A DNA stretch of 64,000 nucleotides from Pacificibacter maritimus (GTDB lineage: Bacteria > Pseudomonadota > Alphaproteobacteria > Rhodobacterales > Rhodobacteraceae): assembly GCF_003814915.1 (NCBI RefSeq), contig NZ_RKQK01000004.1, positions 62,001 through 126,000 of the forward strand. Direction: 5' to 3'. Positions 38,076 to 47,996 of this stretch are shown piece by piece. The position numbers and the translations under genes were made by a program. Each line of letters opens with the position of its first letter. Position 1 is the first letter of the stretch. Below the pieces are notes generated by a model. The model made no database searches. It was not told where the DNA came from and saw only the letters and a list, made by a program, of their open reading frames with translations.

Positions 38076-38196
38076 AGGTCCGCCAAAAATTAGATGTAAA
38101 AGCACTAAAAAGACATGTGCCCATGGGGTCAATGCCACTTGCGTCGATTGCCCACACTTGTCTATGTCAGGTCAGATGTAAGGCAAAGGATAAAAC

Positions 38197-38910
38197 ATGC
38201 GACCTTCTGGTAGAGCTTTAGACGAAATGCGCGCGATTTCAATTGAAACAAATGTGACCAAACATGCTGAAGGTTCCTGCATGATCCGTTGCGGCGACAC
38301 ACATGTCTTGTGTACTGCGACACTTGAGCCTCGCGTTCCTCCATTTATGCGCAATTCTGGCCAAGGCTGGGTCACTGCGGAATACGGTATGCTGCCGCGC
38401 TCTACCTCATCGCGGATGCGTCGCGAAGCGACCAGCGGCAAACAGGGTGGGCGAACCGTTGAAATCCAACGCCTGATCGGGCGCTCTTTACGGGCTGGCG
38501 TTGATCGTGTTGCCTTGGGCGAACGTCAAATCACTGTTGATTGCGATGTGATCCAAGCCGACGGAGGTACGCGCTGCGCATCAATCACAGGCGGTTGGGT
38601 CGCACTTCGCCTTGCAGTGAACAAACTGCTAAAGGCCGGAGACATCACTTCTGACCCACTTATTTCAAATGTTGCTGCTGTTTCGTGCGGCATTTATGCT
38701 GGCCAACCCGTGCTTGATCTCGATTATCCGGAAGATGCAGAAGCTGGCGTGGATGGCAACTTTATCATGCTTGCAAACGGCCAGCTGATTGAAACGCAAA
38801 TGAGCGCAGAAGGCGCCACATATTCTCGCGCACAGATGAATGAGTTATTAGATTTGTCAGAAAAAGGCATAGCAGAACTTGTCGCAGCGCAGAATGCAGC
38901 GGTGGCCTAA
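38197..38910 (+). CDS. rph: Ribonuclease PH
   Basis: RNase PH is a phosphorolytic 3'-5' exoribonuclease that matures tRNA and rRNA ends. The 237-residue product contains [54 protein letters not shown] and [21 protein letters not shown], all strongly conserved. It starts a run of four plus-strand genes (rph, rdgB, RidA-like, hemW) with overlaps or gaps of 1-4 bases, hence one operon. The shared region with hrcA (38076-38196) should hold both promoters. Confidence 0.97.
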   Translation: MRPSGRALDEMRAISIETNVTKHAEGSCMIRCGDTHVLCTATLEPRVPPFMRNSGQGWVTAEYGMLPRSTSSRMRREATSGKQGGRTVEIQRLIGRSLRAGVDRVALGERQITVDCDVIQADGGTRCASITGGWVALRLAVNKLLKAGDITSDPLISNVAAVSCGIYAGQPVLDLDYPEDAEAGVDGNFIMLANGQLIETQMSAEGATYSRAQMNELLDLSEKGIAELVAAQNAAVA

Positions 38911-39530
38911 TGCGTCAGTTTGATGGAAAAAAGATCGTTCTTGCCTCTCACAACAAAGGCAAGTTGCGCGAAATATCAGCCCTGCTCGCTCCCTTTGGCG
39001 TCGAAGTCATCTCAGCAGGCGATCTAGGGTTTGATGAACCCGACGAGACCGAAAACACTTTTGCTGGCAATGCGCGCATTAAGGCGCATTATGCGGCGAA
39101 AAAGAGTGGCCTACCTGCGCTTTCTGATGACAGCGGAATCATGGTTGATGCATTGGATGGCGCACCTGGTGTCTACACCGCTGATTGGGCGGAAACCCCG
39201 AATGGCCGCGACTTTCCAATGGCAATGAAAAAAGTTTGGGACAAATTGGAGGCCTTAGAAGCTCCTGCACCCCGAACTGCGCGATTTTGTTGTACTCTCT
39301 GCCTAGCATGGCCCGATGGTCACGACGAGGTTTTTGAGGGCAAAGTCGAAGGCAGCCTTACTTGGCCCATGCGAGGCGAAAAAGGCTTTGGATTTGATCC
39401 TATGTTTGTGCCCCTCGGCTATGATATAACTTTCGCAGAAATGGACCCAGCCAAAAAACAAGCAATGAGTCACCGCGCCGATGCCTTCGCTCAGTTCGTT
39501 GCTGGACCCTTCAAGGATTTGAGTAAATGA
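38910..39530 (+). CDS. rdgB: XTP/dITP pyrophosphatase
   Basis: RdgB/HAM1-family enzymes hydrolyse non-canonical purine triphosphates (XTP, dITP, ITP) and keep them out of DNA and RNA. The 206-residue product has IVLASHNKGKLREISALLAPFG, the ENTFAGNARIKAHYAAKKSGLPALSDDSGI segment and GEKGFGFDPMFVPLGYDITFAEM with SHRADAF near the C-terminus. Its ATG shares one base with the rph stop codon (TAATG), and its own stop overlaps the next gene by 4 bases. Pairing of rph with rdgB is widespread. Confidence 0.96.
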   Translation: MRQFDGKKIVLASHNKGKLREISALLAPFGVEVISAGDLGFDEPDETENTFAGNARIKAHYAAKKSGLPALSDDSGIMVDALDGAPGVYTADWAETPNGRDFPMAMKKVWDKLEALEAPAPRTARFCCTLCLAWPDGHDEVFEGKVEGSLTWPMRGEKGFGFDPMFVPLGYDITFAEMDPAKKQAMSHRADAFAQFVAGPFKDLSK

Positions 39531-39910
39531 CCAAACGCATTCTCATTTCATCTGGATCAGATTTCGAAAAAACTATGGGTTACTCCCGCGCTGTTGTTCA
39601 GGGCGATTGGTGTTTTGTGTCGGGCACCACAGGGTATGACTATTCTGCCATGACAATGCCAAAGCAGGCAGTCGACCAAGCCCGCAATTGCTTTTCCACT
39701 ATTTCTAAGGCGCTTTCCGATGGTGGATTTGCAATGTCTGATATCGTTCGCGTGCAATACACTATCGTAGACGCAGCTCTGGTAGATCAAGTTTTACCAG
39801 CACTCGGCGAAGCATTCGGCGAAATCCGCCCCGCAGCAACAATGATCGTTGCAGATTTGATCAAACCAGAAATGTTAATCGAAATCGAAGTCACAGCGTT
39901 CAAGGGGTAA
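39527..39910 (+). CDS. RidA/YjgF family protein
   Basis: RidA-type enzymes hydrolyse reactive enamine or imine intermediates. The 127-residue product has the catalytic arginine in IRPAATMIVADL (Arg101) and the conserved glutamate in MLIEIEVTAF (about Glu119-121), so activity is plausible. Its N-terminal part (FEKTMGYSRAVVQGDWCFVSGTTGYD) places it in a Rid subgroup different from canonical RidA (no IAPAIGPYSQA-like start), so its substrate may differ. It is embedded in the rph-rdgB-hemW operon. Confidence 0.87.
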   Translation: MTKRILISSGSDFEKTMGYSRAVVQGDWCFVSGTTGYDYSAMTMPKQAVDQARNCFSTISKALSDGGFAMSDIVRVQYTIVDAALVDQVLPALGEAFGEIRPAATMIVADLIKPEMLIEIEVTAFKG

Positions 39911-39912
39911 TC

Positions 39913-41064
39913 ATGGAAGATTGGCAAAACGGCGGGTTCGGTCTGTACATTCACTGGCCCTTTTGCCAAGCAAAGTGCCCCTATTGTGATTTCAATTCGC
40001 ATGTTTCCGCTTCAATCAACGAAGAAAGTTGGAAGGCGGCATTTTTGTCAGAAATTGACCGCGTCGCAAATCTCACTCAGGGCCGGTTGCTAAATTCCGT
40101 ATTCTTTGGCGGCGGTACGCCATCATTGATGTCGCCTGATCTCGTCAATGCACTACTCGACCGCGTGCGATCATCTTGGACGCTTGCAAATGACTGCGAA
40201 ATAACGCTGGAAGCCAATCCAACGTCGGTCGAAGCGGGTCGTTTTATCGGCTACCATGAGGCGGGCGTAAATCGACTTTCTATGGGAATCCAATCCCTCA
40301 GAGATGCGGATTTGAAAGCTTTGGGTCGTATGCACACCGTCGCTGAAGCACGTAGTGCATTCGATATTGCGCGGAACACCTTTGATCGAATTAGCTTTGA
40401 TCTCATTTACGCGAGACAACAGCAAAGCTTGAATGACTGGAAAAACGAGCTCACCGAAGCGCTAGATATGGCGGCTGACCATTTGTCGCTTTATCAACTG
40501 ACAATCGAAGAAGGTACTGCCTTTGGAGAGCGGTATTCACGCGGAAAACTGCGAAACCTACCCACAGAAGACACTGCAACAGATATGTATTTTGCCACGC
40601 AAGAAATTTGCGATGCCGCTGGGATGTCCGCATATGAAGTGTCTAATCATGCCCAAAATGGATCAGAAAGCCGTCACAACGAGATCTATTGGCGCTATGG
40701 CGACTATATTGGCATAGGTCCAGGAGCGCATGGTAGATTAACATTGGATGGTGAAAAGTATGCAACCGATACTCTGTTGTCCCCTGGTCTTTGGCTCGAA
40801 AAAGTCCGCAAAACCGGTTCAGGCGAACACAGTAGATCTTTACTGCCCCCTGATGAACAGCTGACCGAATTTCTATTAATGGGTTTGCGCCTCGCTGATG
40901 GCATCGACCTCGCGCGCGCCGCAGAAATTTCTGGCAACCCTCTAGAGGTTACAAATCAATTCCTATTCGAAGATGGGCTCGTGAAAATAGAAAAAGGGCG
41001 CCTCATGGTCACCCCAAAGGGACGCCCTCTTTTGAATGCAGTTCTACGCGAAATTATTCCCTAG
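39913..41064 (+). CDS. hemW: Radical SAM protein HemW (heme chaperone; formerly HemN-like)
   Basis: The radical-SAM cluster motif CQAKCPYC (Cys18, Cys22, Cys25) follows YIHWPF at the N-terminus, and GGGTPSLM, the ANPTSVEAGRFIGY segment and GVNRLSMGIQSLRD follow as in HemN/HemW proteins. At 383 residues it fits HemW, a heme-trafficking protein, rather than coproporphyrinogen oxidase HemN, which is longer and has a further cysteine (CxxxCxxCxC): here the residue after Cys25 is Asp, then Phe. It ends 3 bases from the convergent parB stop. Confidence 0.92.
   Translation: MEDWQNGGFGLYIHWPFCQAKCPYCDFNSHVSASINEESWKAAFLSEIDRVANLTQGRLLNSVFFGGGTPSLMSPDLVNALLDRVRSSWTLANDCEITLEANPTSVEAGRFIGYHEAGVNRLSMGIQSLRDADLKALGRMHTVAEARSAFDIARNTFDRISFDLIYARQQQSLNDWKNELTEALDMAADHLSLYQLTIEEGTAFGERYSRGKLRNLPTEDTATDMYFATQEICDAAGMSAYEVSNHAQNGSESRHNEIYWRYGDYIGIGPGAHGRLTLDGEKYATDTLLSPGLWLEKVRKTGSGEHSRSLLPPDEQLTEFLLMGLRLADGIDLARAAEISGNPLEVTNQFLFEDGLVKIEKGRLMVTPKGRPLLNAVLREIIP
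40991..41033. terminator. Candidate terminator hairpin inside the 3' end of hemW, facing parB
   Basis: AAAAAGGGCG (40991-41000) is matched by CGCCCTCTTTT (41023-41033). Read on the minus strand this is a GC-rich stem followed by a T-run, 35-75 bases beyond the parB stop, but within hemW coding sequence. The loop is 22 bases and includes a smaller hairpin. It could end parB transcripts where no intergenic space exists. The pairing is limited (6 strong pairs). Confidence 0.4.
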
Positions 41065-41067
41065 ATC

Positions 41068-41982
41068 CTATCTTCCACGAGATAAGATTTGACACAAAGC
41101 ATCCAAATCATCTAAATCTTTATAACTTATAGATAAAACACCATTTTCAGCACCGGAAACATGCGTGATATTCACGCTCATTCCAATCGCCGCAGACAAG
41201 TCCCCTTCAAGCGCGCGTGTGTCAGAATCCTTCTCTGTGGATACATCCTTGGACCGCGTGCGTGTCTTTGTTGCTGGTTTTTCTTTCTTTGCTAGCTTTT
41301 CGGTATCGCGTACAGATAAGCCCTTTTTTACAACTGCGCGCGCCAATTCAGATGGATTGGTTGCAGTAATTAATGCGCGCGCATGCCCTGCCGACAAATC
41401 ACCGGAGACAACAAAGTTTTGCACATCGCTCGGGAGTTGCAATAAGCGCATAAGATTGGCGATATGGCTGCGGCTTTTCCCTAGCGCTTCAGCGAGTTTT
41501 TCTTGGGTATGGCCAAACTTTTCCATCAACTGCTTATATCCAGCTGCTTCCTCGATTGAATTGAGGTCTGCGCGCTGAATATTCTCGATAATAGCGACCT
41601 CAAGAACCTCGATATCATCGTATTCGCGAATGATAATCGGAATATCGTGACGTTTCGCCAATTGGGACGCACGCCAGCGGCGTTCACCTGCCACGATTTC
41701 AAAGTTTTCTTTAACACGCGGACTAGGGCGCACGATCAGCGGTTGAATAACGCCCTTTTCACGAATTGAGTTGGCCAAATCATCCAAATCCGCTTGAACA
41801 AACTGCCGTCTGGGCTGATCAGGGTTGGGCTCAACGCGTTCAATCGGAACAACCATATCAGCACGGCGCGTAGTTGTTTCCTGATCGAGCATCACTGGAT
41901 CATTCGGAATATCCGCCATCAATGCGGAAAGGCCACGACCAAGGCCACGCGCTTTATTCTGCTTGTTTGGGGTCGATGCCAT
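41068..41982 (-). CDS. parB: Chromosome partitioning protein ParB
   Basis: ParB is the CTP-dependent clamp that loads at parS and spreads along the origin region. The 304-residue product starts MASTPNKQNKARGLGRGLSALM, has the ParB/Srx CTPase domain with IRPSPRVKENFEIVAGERRWRAS, the helix-turn-helix TQEKLAEALGKSRSHIANLMRLL, and a C-terminal dimerisation region. It is the last gene of the mnmE-mnmG-rsmG-parA-parB run and lies about 2.3 kb from the nearer of two perfect parS sites. Confidence 0.97.
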   Translation of the reverse strand: MASTPNKQNKARGLGRGLSALMADIPNDPVMLDQETTTRRADMVVPIERVEPNPDQPRRQFVQADLDDLANSIREKGVIQPLIVRPSPRVKENFEIVAGERRWRASQLAKRHDIPIIIREYDDIEVLEVAIIENIQRADLNSIEEAAGYKQLMEKFGHTQEKLAEALGKSRSHIANLMRLLQLPSDVQNFVVSGDLSAGHARALITATNPSELARAVVKKGLSVRDTEKLAKKEKPATKTRTRSKDVSTEKDSDTRALEGDLSAAIGMSVNITHVSGAENGVLSISYKDLDDLDALCQILSRGR

Positions 41983-41985
41983 GGT

Positions 41986-42783
41986 CTATCTCCGTTTACC
42001 TAAAAGTTCTGTGGCCAAGGCACGATATGCTTGGCTACCCTTTGAATGGGTATCATAATCGAGCACTGGAAGCGCAAAAGAAGGTGATTCACTGATACGT
42101 ACGTTGCGCGGAATAACTGTTTTAAACACCAAATCTTGCAAATTATCACGCGCATCCTGTTCGACTTGTCGTGATAAATTATTGCGCTGGTCGTACATTG
42201 TTAACACAATCCCTTCGATACGCAGGTTTGGATTAGCCGTTTGGCGCACCTCACGAACGGTCAACATAAGCTGTGAAAGCCCTTCCAGTGCGAAAAATTC
42301 ACTCTGAAGCGGCACCAAAACCGTGTCCGATGCGACCATAGCATTTACGGTGAGCAAGCTCAGCGACGGAGGACAGTCGATCAATATATAATCAAGAGCA
42401 AAAGAATCCATTGCATGCTGTCGCAGCGCATCATGCAGCAGAAAGCTACGTTTTTCGTTGGCGACCATTTCCATATCGGCCGAGGACAAATCAATCGTTG
42501 CTGGAGATATATATAATCCCTCAATATCAGTGGATTGAATGATTTCATCCAGATCGACATCCCCCATGATCAAATCATAGGTGGTTCTCTCTCGCGCACT
42601 CGCTTCAACTCCTAGGCCTGTTGAAGCATTCCCTTGAGGATCTAGATCGACCACCAAAACACGCATCCCAGTTTCGACAAGGGCAGCGGCGAGATTGATA
42701 GTAGTCGTCGTTTTTCCTACCCCACCCTTTTGATTAGCAATTGCAATAATTTTTGCAAACTCTGGGCGAATAATGTCAGACAC
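41986..42783 (-). CDS. parA: Chromosome partitioning ATPase ParA
   Basis: ParA is the DNA-binding ATPase that pulls ParB-parS complexes apart. The 265-residue product has the deviant Walker A motif NQKGGVGKTTTTIN (residues 17-30), VDLDPQGNAS and the LIDCPPSLSLLTVNAM segment. I chose the GTG at 42783 ([11 protein letters not shown]), preceded by AGGGAA and giving the usual start of Rhodobacterales ParA; a TTG at 42789 is possible. The gene overlaps the end of rsmG by 8 bases. parB follows after 3 bases. Confidence 0.97.
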   Translation of the reverse strand: MSDIIRPEFAKIIAIANQKGGVGKTTTTINLAAALVETGMRVLVVDLDPQGNASTGLGVEASARERTTYDLIMGDVDLDEIIQSTDIEGLYISPATIDLSSADMEMVANEKRSFLLHDALRQHAMDSFALDYILIDCPPSLSLLTVNAMVASDTVLVPLQSEFFALEGLSQLMLTVREVRQTANPNLRIEGIVLTMYDQRNNLSRQVEQDARDNLQDLVFKTVIPRNVRISESPSFALPVLDYDTHSKGSQAYRALATELLGKRR

Positions 42784-43393
42784 GTGCAATATTCCCTACT
42801 TTTAAAACGACAGAGTTTTCATCTGTTTGGCTTTGATACTCGATTACGTCAAATTTCCACTCCAACCGAGCAGTTTCGATTTCTTCTTTGAAGCTTACAC
42901 CTTTCGGGAACAGCGCAACCCCGCCAGATGACAGATGTAATACCGCAAACTCAAGCAATTTTTCGAGTGATGCCAAGGCCCGCGCAGACAGAATATCAGC
43001 ATTAAAACAATTCAGCTTTTCAATTCGTTCTGAATGGACCGAAATTTTTATACCCACCTCTCGCGCGACATTACGCAGAAATGTCGCTTTTCTGATATCA
43101 GACTCAACAAGGTGAAATTCTATTTGAGGCGCAGCGTCTGCGGCCATTATTGCGCAAACCAAACCAGGAAAACCCCCACCTGAACCAATATCAACCCAAG
43201 TTTTAGAACTGTCTGATTTGAGATCAAACACTTGCATTGAATCGATGAAGTGACGATTCCGAAGATCATTAAGAGATAATTTGGAAACCAAATTTATTGC
43301 TGGATTCCATTTTTTTAAAAGATCTTCATATACTTCTAATCTGTCCGATGTTTCACGTGAAACATTTGGAAACACGTTATTACTTAAGGTCAT
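42776..43393 (-). CDS. rsmG: 16S rRNA (guanine-527-N7)-methyltransferase RsmG (GidB)
   Basis: RsmG makes m7G527 in 16S rRNA. The 205-residue product has the [26 protein letters not shown] segment, SAM motif [16 protein letters not shown], and [14 protein letters not shown]. The N-terminal NVSRET peptide is encoded by a perfect parS palindrome (43349-43364), as in many bacteria. Its start overlaps the mnmG stop by 4 bases and its end overlaps parA. Confidence 0.96.
   Translation of the reverse strand: MTLSNNVFPNVSRETSDRLEVYEDLLKKWNPAINLVSKLSLNDLRNRHFIDSMQVFDLKSDSSKTWVDIGSGGGFPGLVCAIMAADAAPQIEFHLVESDIRKATFLRNVAREVGIKISVHSERIEKLNCFNADILSARALASLEKLLEFAVLHLSSGGVALFPKGVSFKEEIETARLEWKFDVIEYQSQTDENSVVLKVGNIARV
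43349..43364. promoter_or_regulatory. parS site 1 (ParB binding, inside rsmG)
   Basis: The 16 bases are the exact universal parS palindrome TGTTTCACGTGAAACA. It encodes part of the N-terminus of RsmG (NVSRET) and lies about 5.3 kb from the centre of the putative oriC. Confidence 0.95.
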
Positions 43394-45273
43394 TTAGCAG
43401 CTACTTTTTTCGAAGAAGATTGACGCAATTTGGCCAAAATAAGCGTTGATGCGGCTGGCGTCATCCCTTCAACGCGCGAAGCCTGCCCGATTGTTTGAGG
43501 TCTTACAAGGATGAGTTTGCTACGCAGTTCATTTGATAAGCCACGCAGCTCTGTATAATCAAAATCGTCTGGAATACTATGCGCTTCATCGCGTTTCATT
43601 TTCTCTACGTCACGATTTTGACGCTCGATATAGTTTGCATATAACGCATCGCAGGATAGTTGAGACTGAATTTCAGGATCAACATCGCCAAATTTCGCAT
43701 CAAGAGCGATCAAATTAGTGAAATCAACATCTGGAAACGCCAGAATTTCATAGGCGTTGCGCTTATTTCCATCCGCACTGACGCGAATACCACCCCTCAA
43801 CAATTCCTTTGGCGAAAATGTTTTTGATTGCAAATACTCTCGCGCTCTCGACAGTCGCTCCATTTTTTCATCAAACGCAGCTTTACGGTCCTCTCCAACA
43901 ACGCCTAGACTATAACCTAAACCAGTTAAGCGCTGATCCGCGTTGTCAGCGCGCAGGGTTAATCGAAATTCTGCTCGAGACGTAAACATACGGTAAGGTT
44001 CAGATACGCCGCGTGTGATCAAGTCATCGATCATAACACCGATGTAGGAATCAGATCTGCTGAATGTAACTTGATCCTCGCCTAATGATAACTTGGACGC
44101 GTTCAATCCTGCGACTAAGCCCTGTGCTGCTGCTTCTTCATATCCGGTTGTGCCATTGATCTGACCTGCCAAAAACAAGCCTGGTACATCTTTTACTTCC
44201 AGCGTTGGCCTAAGGGCGCGCGGGTCAACATAATCATATTCAATCGCATAACCAGGCTGTAAAATTTCAACATTCTCTAGACCAACAATAGAACGTACAT
44301 ATGCCTCTTGAACGTCAACTGGCAAGGATGTGGAAATTCCATTTGGATATACCGTGTCGTCATCTAGCCCTTCTGGTTCCAGAAAAATCTGATGTGATGT
44401 TTTATCCGCAAAGCGTACAACTTTATCTTCAATTGATGGGCAATAGCGCGGCCCTACCCCATCAATATGACCACCATACATGGCAGAACGTTCAAGATTG
44501 TCTCGAATAATCTGGTGCGTTTTCTCATTGGTATGAGTAATTCCGCATGATACTTGGCGTGCAGGAGGTGTTTTGTTCATAAACGAAAACATCACTGGTA
44601 AGTCATCACCAGGCTGTTCTTCTAACACTTCCCAATTAATGGTCTTCCCATTTAAACGCGGTGGCGTTCCGGTTTTTAACCGTCCCATAGGGAGCCCAAA
44701 CCCATATAAACGATCAGCCAGCGCAATAGATGGCTGATCACCCATGCGACCACCAGAGTGATTTTGGTCACCTATATGAATAATACCGTTTAGAAACGTG
44801 CCCGTTGTTAAAACCACTGCGCCAGCATTTAAATTGCCTTTATCGCCAAGAGATACTCCCGTGACCTTTCCACCAGACATTACCAAATCCGTGACTTCAC
44901 CTTCGATGATTGTGAGGTTCGGTGTTTTTGATAGCTCTGAAAGCATTTCTTCACGATAGATTTTACGGTCAGCCTGAGCGCGTGGCCCCTGAACGGCAGG
45001 CCCTTTTCGACGATTCAGTAAGCGATATTGAATACCTGCTTTGTCGGCGATACGCCCCATCACCCCATCAAGCGCATCAACTTCACGTACTAAGTGGCCT
45101 TTGCCCAATCCGCCAATAGCAGGATTACAAGACATTACACCGATATTCTCAATTTTTAGCGTCACAAGGGCGGTTTTAGCGCCTGTACGCGCAGAAGCTG
45201 CAGCTGCATCTGCACCAGCATGACCACCACCAACGACAACGACATCATAATCTTGTTGTTTCACGTGAAACAT
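43390..45273 (-). CDS. mnmG: tRNA uridine-5-carboxymethylaminomethyl modification enzyme MnmG (GidA)
   Basis: MnmG with MnmE modifies the wobble uridine of several tRNAs (cmnm5U/nm5U). The 627-residue flavoprotein has the FAD-binding [16 protein letters not shown] near residue 12, the conserved [43 protein letters not shown] and [18 protein letters not shown]. It begins [10 protein letters not shown], and the FHVKQ stretch is written by a second perfect parS site. It lies 15 bases after mnmE and overlaps rsmG by 4 bases. Confidence 0.98.
   Translation of the reverse strand: MFHVKQQDYDVVVVGGGHAGADAAAASARTGAKTALVTLKIENIGVMSCNPAIGGLGKGHLVREVDALDGVMGRIADKAGIQYRLLNRRKGPAVQGPRAQADRKIYREEMLSELSKTPNLTIIEGEVTDLVMSGGKVTGVSLGDKGNLNAGAVVLTTGTFLNGIIHIGDQNHSGGRMGDQPSIALADRLYGFGLPMGRLKTGTPPRLNGKTINWEVLEEQPGDDLPVMFSFMNKTPPARQVSCGITHTNEKTHQIIRDNLERSAMYGGHIDGVGPRYCPSIEDKVVRFADKTSHQIFLEPEGLDDDTVYPNGISTSLPVDVQEAYVRSIVGLENVEILQPGYAIEYDYVDPRALRPTLEVKDVPGLFLAGQINGTTGYEEAAAQGLVAGLNASKLSLGEDQVTFSRSDSYIGVMIDDLITRGVSEPYRMFTSRAEFRLTLRADNADQRLTGLGYSLGVVGEDRKAAFDEKMERLSRAREYLQSKTFSPKELLRGGIRVSADGNKRNAYEILAFPDVDFTNLIALDAKFGDVDPEIQSQLSCDALYANYIERQNRDVEKMKRDEAHSIPDDFDYTELRGLSNELRSKLILVRPQTIGQASRVEGMTPAASTLILAKLRQSSSKKVAAK
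45257..45272. promoter_or_regulatory. parS site 2 (ParB binding, at the mnmG start)
   Basis: A second exact 16-base parS palindrome TGTTTCACGTGAAACA covers codons 1-6 of mnmG (it includes two bases of the ATG). It lies about 3.4 kb from the centre of the putative oriC and 1.9 kb from parS site 1. Confidence 0.95.
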
Positions 45274-45288
45274 TCCTTAGATCTATGG

Positions 45289-46578
45289 TTATTTACCAAT
45301 GCAAAAACTTGAGAAAATCTCATCTAAAAGATTCTCAACATCCACGCGACCAACCAGTGCATCTAGCGCACGGATCGCCGTACGCATGTCTTCAGCTGCC
45401 AATTCAGCGCGTTCTGAGCCCATCAATACCTGATCTCGTCCCGATTCTAAAGTAGTCAAAGCAGTTGTCATAGCTATACGATGGCGTTCATGTGTCGCAG
45501 TTGATGCACCTGCGGCCAGTAAGGATAGACGTTCACAGATTAAACCAACAAGTTTTTCAATGCCTTGGCCTGTATGACCCGATACTGACAACGACGATTC
45601 TGATCCGTCATCATCTTTACCAATAAGCACAATATCGCCATCTCTGGGCGGTATTTCAGGCATGTCATCCTTTGATAGCAATAGAATAACACGTAAGTCT
45701 GCCATATTAGCGCGCTCTTTCGCACGCGCTATACCAAATGTTTCAACTACGTCAGTTGTCTCGCGCAGCCCAGCGGTATCCAAAAGCGTTACCGGTAATC
45801 CAGAAAGCTCCATGCGCACTTCAATTACATCACGGGTTGTACCCGCAACTTCAGAAGTGATCGCGGCTTCGCGCCCCGCTAAGGTATTTAAAAGGGTAGA
45901 TTTTCCCACGTTTGGCGGGCCTACAATAGCGACTTCAAACCCCTCTCGAATACGTTCAGAAATTCGAACCCCAGACACTTCTGCTTCGAGTTCCAACATT
46001 ACATTCGCAAGCAATTCGAGCACTTCTGGCGAGACATCGACAGGGACTTCCTCATCTGCGAAATCAATCGTTGCCTCAATGAGTGCAGCCGCTCTGATCA
46101 AAGATGTGCGCCAGCCTGCAGCTTTATCCCCTAGCGCACCTGATAAAATACGCATCGCTTGTTTACGCTGCGCTTCGGTTTCTGATTCAATTAAATCAGC
46201 GAGGCCTTCGACCTGTGCAAGATCTAGACGCTCGTTTTCCAACGCTCTACGGGTAAATTCCCCTGCCTCGGCCAAACGCAAACCTTCAAAATTTGATAAT
46301 TCTTCAAGGACCGATTTTACGATAGCAACAGAACCGTGCAATTGAAGTTCAGCACTTTGTTCGCCCGTAAAAGACGCGCCTTGTTCAAAACAAATCACCA
46401 AAGCTTCGTCTATAATCTCGCCATGTGCGTTTTTTAGACTGCGTAAAGACGCATAGCGCTGCTTTGGAACAGAGCCGGATAGCTTTTCAACAGTCCAAAA
46501 TGCAAGAGGTCCGGAAATCCGGACCACAGCAACGCCTGCTTTTCCTCTTGCGGACGCAAGAGCATAAATCGTATCCAT
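45289..46578 (-). CDS. mnmE: tRNA modification GTPase MnmE (TrmE)
   Basis: MnmE is the GTPase partner of MnmG. The 429-residue product has the N-terminal tetrahydrofolate-binding domain ([19 protein letters not shown]), the G domain with GPPNVGKST (residues 220-228), the [12 protein letters not shown] switch and DTAGLRET, and the essential C-terminal FCIGK. It is slightly shorter than the E. coli protein (454). It lies 25 bases after rho on the same strand. Confidence 0.97.
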   Translation of the reverse strand: MDTIYALASARGKAGVAVVRISGPLAFWTVEKLSGSVPKQRYASLRSLKNAHGEIIDEALVICFEQGASFTGEQSAELQLHGSVAIVKSVLEELSNFEGLRLAEAGEFTRRALENERLDLAQVEGLADLIESETEAQRKQAMRILSGALGDKAAGWRTSLIRAAALIEATIDFADEEVPVDVSPEVLELLANVMLELEAEVSGVRISERIREGFEVAIVGPPNVGKSTLLNTLAGREAAITSEVAGTTRDVIEVRMELSGLPVTLLDTAGLRETTDVVETFGIARAKERANMADLRVILLLSKDDMPEIPPRDGDIVLIGKDDDGSESSLSVSGHTGQGIEKLVGLICERLSLLAAGASTATHERHRIAMTTALTTLESGRDQVLMGSERAELAAEDMRTAIRALDALVGRVDVENLLDEIFSSFCIGK

Positions 46579-46603
46579 AGGCTAACCCATTGATAATTAT
46601 ATT

Positions 46604-47875
46604 TTATGCATTCATAGAATCGAAAAATTCCGCATTCGATTTTGTTTGCTTGAGTTTTGATATCAAGAATTCGATCGCATCTGTCGTGCCCATTGGATTT
46701 AGAATGCGGCGCAACAAATATGTTTTCTGAAGATCTTTCGAATCTACTAAAAGCTCTTCTTTGCGCGTACCAGATTTCAAAATATCCATCGCAGGGAACA
46801 CGCGCTTATCAGCAACTTTACGATCCAACACAATTTCAGAGTTACCAGTCCCTTTAAATTCCTCAAAGATGACTTCATCCATGCGTGATCCTGTATCAAT
46901 CAAAGCTGTGGCGATGATTGTCAAAGATCCACCCTCTTCGATGTTACGCGCAGCACCAAAAAAGCGCTTAGGACGCTGCAGAGCATTTGCATCAACACCA
47001 CCTGTCAAAACCTTACCCGAAGACGGCACAACAGTGTTAAAAGCGCGACCAAGACGGGTGATAGAATCCAGTAAGATCACTACATCACGTTTATGTTCGA
47101 CAAGACGTTTAGCTTTCTCGATCACCATTTCAGACACGGCAACGTGACGTGATGCAGGCTCATCGAAGGTTGATGAAATCACTTCACCATTCACAGACCG
47201 TTGCATGTCTGTCACCTCTTCTGGGCGCTCATCAATCAAAAGCACGATCAAATAGCATTCAGGATGGTTAATACCGATTGAGGTCGCGATATTTTGCAAC
47301 AAAACAGTTTTACCGGTCCGCGGCGGCGCAACAATCAAGGACCGCTGACCTTTACCAATCGGCGCTACAAGATCGATGATCCGTGCAGAACGATCTTTTA
47401 GTGTTGGATCTTCGATTTCCATATTCAACCGTTCGTTCGGATAGAGCGGCGTTAGGTTGTCGAAATTGATTTTATGACGAGATTTTTCAGGCTCTTCAAA
47501 GTTAATCTGCGTAACCTTGGTGATGGTAAAGTAGCGCTCATTGTCGTTTGGCGCTTGCATCAACCCTTCGACAGTATCGCCTGTTCTCATCCCGAACTGA
47601 CGTAAAATTTCTGGCGACACGTAAATATCATCTGGGCCTGGCAAGTAATTTGCTTCAGGCGACCGTAAAAAGCCGAACCCATCTTGCAAAACCTCCAAAA
47701 CGCCGTCGCCTGTAATTTCCCAATCTTCTTCAGCACGCTCTTTCAGGATTGAGAACATCATCTCACCCTTACGCATTGTAGAAGCGTTTTCAATTTCAAG
47801 TTCTTCCGCCATTGAAAGTAAATCTTTAGGCGTTTTTGCTTTAAGATCAGAAAGATTTAGGGAGTTAACAGTCAT
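46604..47875 (-). CDS. rho: Transcription termination factor Rho
   Basis: Rho is the hexameric RNA helicase that ends many transcripts. The 423-residue product has the N-terminal Rho domain, the RNA-binding cold-shock-like part ([25 protein letters not shown]), Walker A APPRTGKT (residues 183-190) and Walker [14 protein letters not shown], and the [28 protein letters not shown] segments. The ATG at 47875 is chosen rather than a TTG at 47887. Proximity to hemJ and the origin is typical for alphaproteobacteria. Rho dependence may explain why many convergent genes here lack hairpin terminators. Confidence 0.98.
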   Translation of the reverse strand: MTVNSLNLSDLKAKTPKDLLSMAEELEIENASTMRKGEMMFSILKERAEEDWEITGDGVLEVLQDGFGFLRSPEANYLPGPDDIYVSPEILRQFGMRTGDTVEGLMQAPNDNERYFTITKVTQINFEEPEKSRHKINFDNLTPLYPNERLNMEIEDPTLKDRSARIIDLVAPIGKGQRSLIVAPPRTGKTVLLQNIATSIGINHPECYLIVLLIDERPEEVTDMQRSVNGEVISSTFDEPASRHVAVSEMVIEKAKRLVEHKRDVVILLDSITRLGRAFNTVVPSSGKVLTGGVDANALQRPKRFFGAARNIEEGGSLTIIATALIDTGSRMDEVIFEEFKGTGNSEIVLDRKVADKRVFPAMDILKSGTRKEELLVDSKDLQKTYLLRRILNPMGTTDAIEFLISKLKQTKSNAEFFDSMNA

Positions 47876-47996
47876 CAAGACATCCAAACTTAGAACGCAA
47901 AGCGATCAGTTTCATATTGGTGTGAAATATCCCAGTAAGCCGGACGGCAGGGATTTAAGGATCAATAGCCAGACTATCCTTGCGAGTCAATCTATC

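Noticed and set aside
38149-38180. Sigma-32 type promoter (CTTG spaced before TCTATGT) ahead of rph
   Set aside because: Only a loose match with non-ideal spacing (19) and first -10 base wrong; not supportable.
38076-38196. CIRCE operator expected upstream of hrcA-grpE
   Set aside because: I found no TTAGCACTC-N9-GAGTGCTAA or close variant in the spacer or nearby, so HrcA autoregulation cannot be claimed.
45662-46345. 227-codon plus-strand frame opposite mnmE
   Set aside because: Serine-rich antisense translation of a conserved GTPase gene, no ribosome site.
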